DNA of 24,270 bases from NCBI GenBank assembly GCA_001724245.1, contig MEDX01000063.1, positions 1 through 24,270 of the forward strand, read 5' to 3'. A program made the translations under genes and the position numbers. How positions within the stretch are numbered: position 1 is the first letter of the stretch; each line of letters opens with the position of its first letter. Source of the DNA: Fonticula-like sp. SCN 57-25 (taxonomy: Eukaryota > Nucleariida > Rotosphaerida). Shown in pieces: positions 21,150-24,270 of this stretch. The notes below the pieces were generated by a model. It was not told the origin of the DNA, searched no databases, and saw only the letters and a list, made by a program, of their open reading frames with translations.

Positions 21150-22478
21150 TTACTCTGCCTTTGAACGCTTTGCCTTTTTCGGCACTGTCACCTTGTCCGC
21201 CTCGTCTGCGCGCTTCTTTTTCGCAGCCGCGTCCGGGCGCTGCTTCTTCACAGGCGTCGCCGCCGCGTCCGCCTCCTCGGCGCGCTTCTTCTTCTTGGGC
21301 GTCGCCTCGTCGGCGCGCGACTTCTTTTGCGGCGTCGCCTTGTCAGCCTCCTCGGTGCGCTTCTTCTTCTTGCTGACCACGTTGGCGCCGTCCTCCGTCT
21401 TTTTCGAGGCAGTGCGGATGGAGCCCCAGAGCGCCTCGTTGGCGGCCTCCTCGTCGACTTCCTCCTCTTCCTCGTCGTCGTCCTCGTCGTCGTCGCCCTT
21501 GCGACGCGGCGGCTTCTGCACCGGCGCGGCGGCCTGCTTGATTTCGCCCTCTGCGCTAAAGAGGACGGCGGACATGCGCAGCTTGAGGTAGGTCTTTGAG
21601 ACGAGCGACTTGGTCTGCGTGTTGTGGACGCGCACGAAGCGGTCGAGGCCGACGGCGGCAACCAGCGGCTTTGTCGGGTGCACGGCGACGTCGGTGATGG
21701 CGCCGGCGAACCCGCTGAATGTCGCGAGCGTGCGGCCCGGCGCGCGCAGGTCGACCAGGCTGAGATTGCCAAAGGCGTCGCCGACAATGATCGCGTTGCC
21801 GTCGGGCGTGGCGGTGCACGTGTTGAAGCTGTGCTTGCCAACGGAAATGTCCAGGACGGGGCGGCGCTGAGCCTTGGTGTCGTACAGGCGAATCTGATGA
21901 TGCGCCGTGGCCGTGGCGACCTTGTCACCAGACGGGCCGACAAAGCACAGATCACGGATATGGATCGGCACCTGGAGATCGAGCATCGTGTTGCGCACAT
22001 TGCGCGCAGCAAAGGTCGACGTGCCGGAAAGGTCCCACAGCTTCAGGTCGTGATCCTTGCCGCCGCTCGCGAGCACGGCGCCAGAGCCGACCTCGAGGCA
22101 GCGCATGTGCGAGATGGCGCGGCCGGTCGACCACGAGACGCGCGAGGGGGCGTTGAACGCGTCGACGGCACGAAGCTCAACAGCACCAGACTCGGTCGCA
22201 AAGAACACGTCAGAGCCGACGCAGCCGAGACCAACGATGGGGCCCGTCGCCCTACGATCGCCCATGTCGGCCACGAGGTTGCCGTCCGCGACGCCCACAA
22301 TGTCAATAACGCCGTCGCTGCGGCCGGCAAGCACGCTCGCCTCGTCGGCGCCCGACCACGCGAGCTCCGTCACGCCGTGTGTCTTGTCGACGTACGCGCC
22401 CCAGGTCTGCACGACCGACGACTGCTCCACGCTCACCTCCTTGAGCAGGCCGCCCTCATCGCCAGTCACCACACGCAT
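21150..22478 (-). CDS. NSA1: WD40 ribosome-assembly factor NSA1/WDR74
   Basis: Intronless, 442 aa from the ATG at 22478. Upstream in-frame codons to 22535 lack an ATG. MRVVTGDEGGLLKEV matches the start of WDR74. A WD40 propeller follows, with LASGGKDHDLKLWDLSG, ARNVRNTMLDLQVPI and DTKAQRRPVLDISVG, all characteristic of NSA1/WDR74. The family acts in the nucleolus in early 60S subunit assembly, near the AAA ATPase Rix7/NVL. After the propeller comes an acidic run of Asp and Glu, then a Lys-rich tail of degenerate KKKR-EEAD units (last ~70 residues), which is a likely nucleolar signal. The gene is divergent from SEC13, with 113 bases between the ATGs. Confidence 0.92.
   Translation of the reverse strand: MRVVTGDEGGLLKEVSVEQSSVVQTWGAYVDKTHGVTELAWSGADEASVLAGRSDGVIDIVGVADGNLVADMGDRRATGPIVGLGCVGSDVFFATESGAVELRAVDAFNAPSRVSWSTGRAISHMRCLEVGSGAVLASGGKDHDLKLWDLSGTSTFAARNVRNTMLDLQVPIHIRDLCFVGPSGDKVATATAHHQIRLYDTKAQRRPVLDISVGKHSFNTCTATPDGNAIIVGDAFGNLSLVDLRAPGRTLATFSGFAGAITDVAVHPTKPLVAAVGLDRFVRVHNTQTKSLVSKTYLKLRMSAVLFSAEGEIKQAAAPVQKPPRRKGDDDEDDDEEEEEVDEEAANEALWGSIRTASKKTEDGANVVSKKKKRTEEADKATPQKKSRADEATPKKKKRAEEADAAATPVKKQRPDAAAKKKRADEADKVTVPKKAKRSKAE
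21153..21376 (-). repeat. degenerate KKKRxEEAD-coding repeat in NSA1 tail
   Basis: The C-terminal coding part consists of 5-6 diverged units of Lys/Arg clusters followed by AEEAD, ADEAT or ADEAD. In DNA they are seen as recurring CTTCTTCTT and CTCCTCGGC blocks on the plus strand. They probably arose by internal duplication. Confidence 0.65.
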
Positions 22479-22591
22479 GGCAGCGTCACCGTCGAGGAAG
22501 AATCTGGATCCGGATCGGCGAATCGCGATCGACAACAGTTTAGCATCCCCTTTCTAGCTGCGCCGGGCGCGGGTCTGTTTGGGCGCCGGCC

Positions 22592-23688
22592 ATGGTACGC
22601 GCGCTCGCTGCGCCGCCGCGCGCGCGTGAATCAAAAGCGCTGACACGCCATTGTGTGCATTAGGTTTCGACGCTTTCATCGTTTGAGACCTCTCATGAGG
22701 ATATGATTGTGCGTCTCTTTTTCCATGCCTTTCCTCGTTCTCACCCGTCGCCTCAGCATGACGCTCAGATGGACTATTACGGCCGCCGCCTTGCGACGTG
22801 CTCGTCTGACCGGACGATCCGCATCTTTGAGGTTGAAAAAGATACCTCTCGCCTTGTTGAGGTGCTCCAGTCGCACGACGGCCCCGTGTGGCAGGTCGCC
22901 TGGGCGCACCCCAAGTTTGGCAGCATCCTTGCCTCCTGCTCGTACGACGGCAAGGTGATCTTTTGGCGTGAGAGCGGCTCTTCATGGGAGGTGTTCCTTG
23001 AGCACCGCCACGACGCGTCCGTGAACGCGATCTCGTGGGCTCCCTACGAGTTTGGCCTTTCGCTGGCGTGCGCCTCGTCGGACGCCAAGTTTTCCGTCCT
23101 CACGATCCGTGCGTGCTGGCACCTTGATCGCCTCTGATGGCCCTTGATGCTGACCCTCTCCCTGCTTTAGGCGACAACGCGCTTGACGTCAAGGTATACC
23201 ACGCGCACCCCTCTGGCTGCAATGCCGTCAGCTGGGCCCCCGCGCTTTCCGCGAGCAAGGATGGCGCGCCCGTACGGCGGATCGCCACCGGCGGCTGCGA
23301 CAACCTGATCAAGATCTGGCGCTACAATGAGGAGGACACACAGTGGACGCAGGAGGGCAATGCGCTCGAGGGCCACTCGGATTGGATCCGGGACCTGTCG
23401 TGGGCGCAGTACGTCGGCGGGACGGGCCTCATGCTCGCCAGCTGCTCGCAGGACAAGCAGGTGCTCATCTGGACGCTCGAGAACGACGAGTGGAAGGAGC
23501 CCGTGCCCGTCCGGAAAGAGGGGTTCGCAGAGGTCGTCTGGCGCGTCTCGTGGTCGGTGACCGGCACAATCCTCGCCGTGTCGAGCGGCGACAACAAGGT
23601 CACGCTCTTCAAGCAGGCCGTCGACGGAAGGTGGGAGAACCTCAACGACTTTGACGATGCCGCCGCGCAGGGGGGGGTCGCGCAGTAA
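22592..23688 (+). CDS. SEC13: COPII coat / nuclear pore protein Sec13
   Basis: Exons 22592-22594, 22664-22708, 22757-23108 and 23171-23688; introns of 69, 48 and 62 bases with GTACGC, GTGCGT and GTGCGT donors. The protein is 305 aa (yeast 297, human 322). Sec13 pairs with Sec31 in the COPII outer coat and with Nup145/Nup96 in the nuclear pore. The reconstructed N-terminus runs [15 protein letters not shown] then [17 protein letters not shown], an excellent family match. Further blocks are [29 protein letters not shown] and SGDNKVTLF. The frame before VSTL has no ATG. The only consistent start is an ATG directly abutting GTACGC at 22595, so exon 1 encodes Met alone. Six WD40 blades are expected, as in the family. 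Confidence 0.93.
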
Positions 23689-23885
23689 TTCTTTTTTAAA
23701 AACACATTTATAAAATATACTTTGAATTGCAATGCTTAACCAGGACAAAAACGTCACAATAACGCGTTTAATATCCGAGTGCGTTCCAAAATGAGATTAT
23801 AACACACTTTTTACTACATTATGTTGTACAAACCCCTTTCGGCCTCTATGATAAACTGCGCCATAAAGAGATCGATATTGCTCCC
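23689..23885. other. convergent 3' region SEC13/UFSP2
   Basis: 197-base AT-rich spacer with TATAAAA- and TTTAAAA-like runs. There is no clear AATAAA on either strand and no protein-like frame. Confidence 0.6.
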
Positions 23886-24270
23886 CTACACCATCTTTGG
23901 CCTCAATGGCAGGCAGAGGTTATAGAATGCATCCTTTCTAAACAGCTCTGGCCCCTTCCACCCGACCCACCCCTTATCCTGAATCGTCTTTAAATTCTCA
24001 CTTCCCGTATAGTGCGGGTCCAGAATAAGGAACTTTACCGCGCCCGTCCTCTCGTTCAAGTCGACGCCCAGCAGCGTGTAGGCCAGCACGCCTCCACCAA
24101 TCATAACCGGCGTCCCCTGCGTCTCAAAGTGGTGCGCAAGCTCGCGCGCCCTCGTCGGGAACTCTGCGCCCGACTCGAGCCGGAGAATGCGACACGTGAC
24201 GCCGTAAAAGTGGTCGAGCAGGAACGAAATTTCCAGCGAGCCAATCCAGTCGCGGCTGCCGACAAAGGCC
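23886..24270 (-). CDS. UFSP2: UFM1-specific protease (UFSP2-like), C-terminal part
   Basis: The minus strand is open from the right edge to the stop at 23886-23888. This gives the last 127 residues; the N-terminus and the catalytic Cys region lie outside the window. [38 protein letters not shown] and LILDPHYTG match UFSP2 strongly. The Asp and His of DPH are the other two active-site residues of this C78 peptidase family. [12 protein letters not shown] is its typical ending. It matures the UFM1 precursor and removes UFM1 from targets such as ribosomal protein uL24 at the ER. The UFM1 pathway is absent from yeasts and most fungi, so its presence limits the lineage. Confidence 0.93.
   Translation of the reverse strand, partial: AFVGSRDWIGSLEISFLLDHFYGVTCRILRLESGAEFPTRARELAHHFETQGTPVMIGGGVLAYTLLGVDLNERTGAVKFLILDPHYTGSENLKTIQDKGWVGWKGPELFRKDAFYNLCLPLRPKMV

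Noticed and set aside
21624-22643. 339-codon open frame opposite NSA1
   Set aside because: NSA1 on the other strand is a full homologue; this frame overlaps the SEC13 start and has no domain.

Overview
This is nuclear DNA of a compact, GC-rich eukaryote. Fourteen protein genes, two of them cut by the window edges, lie head to head or tail to tail, mostly less than 300 bases apart. Eleven genes are interrupted by 26 introns that I placed by reading frame and by family homology; most are 43-80 bases long. The elongation factor 1-alpha carries the 12-residue insertion shared by animals, fungi and their unicellular relatives, so the organism is an opisthokont. It has a fungal-type lysine biosynthesis enzyme (LYS1). 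It also has a UFM1-specific protease, a mitochondrial CPT2 and a SAMD9-like protein, which yeasts and most filamentous fungi lack. That mix fits an early-diverging fungus or a free-living unicellular relative of animals with the aminoadipate pathway (a Corallochytrium-like organism). I cannot decide between these from the sequence.

Layout, left to right: a WD40 DCAF-like gene (minus, cut by the edge, 1-573); beta-carbonic anhydrase (863-1878); a membrane-anchored JmjC protein (minus, 2132-3679); EF1-alpha (3936-5662); cytosolic ENGase, GH85 (5825-7714); a prenylated PRL-type phosphatase (minus, 7817-8623); CPT2 (8910-11238); LSM1 (minus, 11533-12254); the DXO/Rai1 decapping nuclease (minus, 12405-13693); LYS1 (13785-15093); a SAMD9-like AlbA_2/STAND-type NTPase (15577-19475); a membrane-bound short-chain dehydrogenase (19891-20921); the ribosome-assembly factor NSA1/WDR74 (minus, 21150-22478); SEC13 (22592-23688); and a UFSP2-like protease (minus, from 23886 off the right edge).

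Most genes are ordinary housekeeping functions: translation (EF1A), ribosome assembly (NSA1), mRNA 5'-end decay (LSM1 next to DXO), ER and secretory quality control (SEC13, ENGase, UFSP2), fatty-acid import (CPT2) and lysine synthesis. They share no operon-like logic, only compact bidirectional promoters. Three things stand out. First, the SAMD9-like gene looks like an innate-immunity type protein in a single-celled lineage, and its base composition and splice sites differ from its neighbours. Second, the 5' splice sites are almost uniformly GTRCGY, with C at +4 in 25 of 26 introns. Third, the start codon of SEC13 sits alone in its own exon. No RNA genes, CRISPR arrays or transposons were found.
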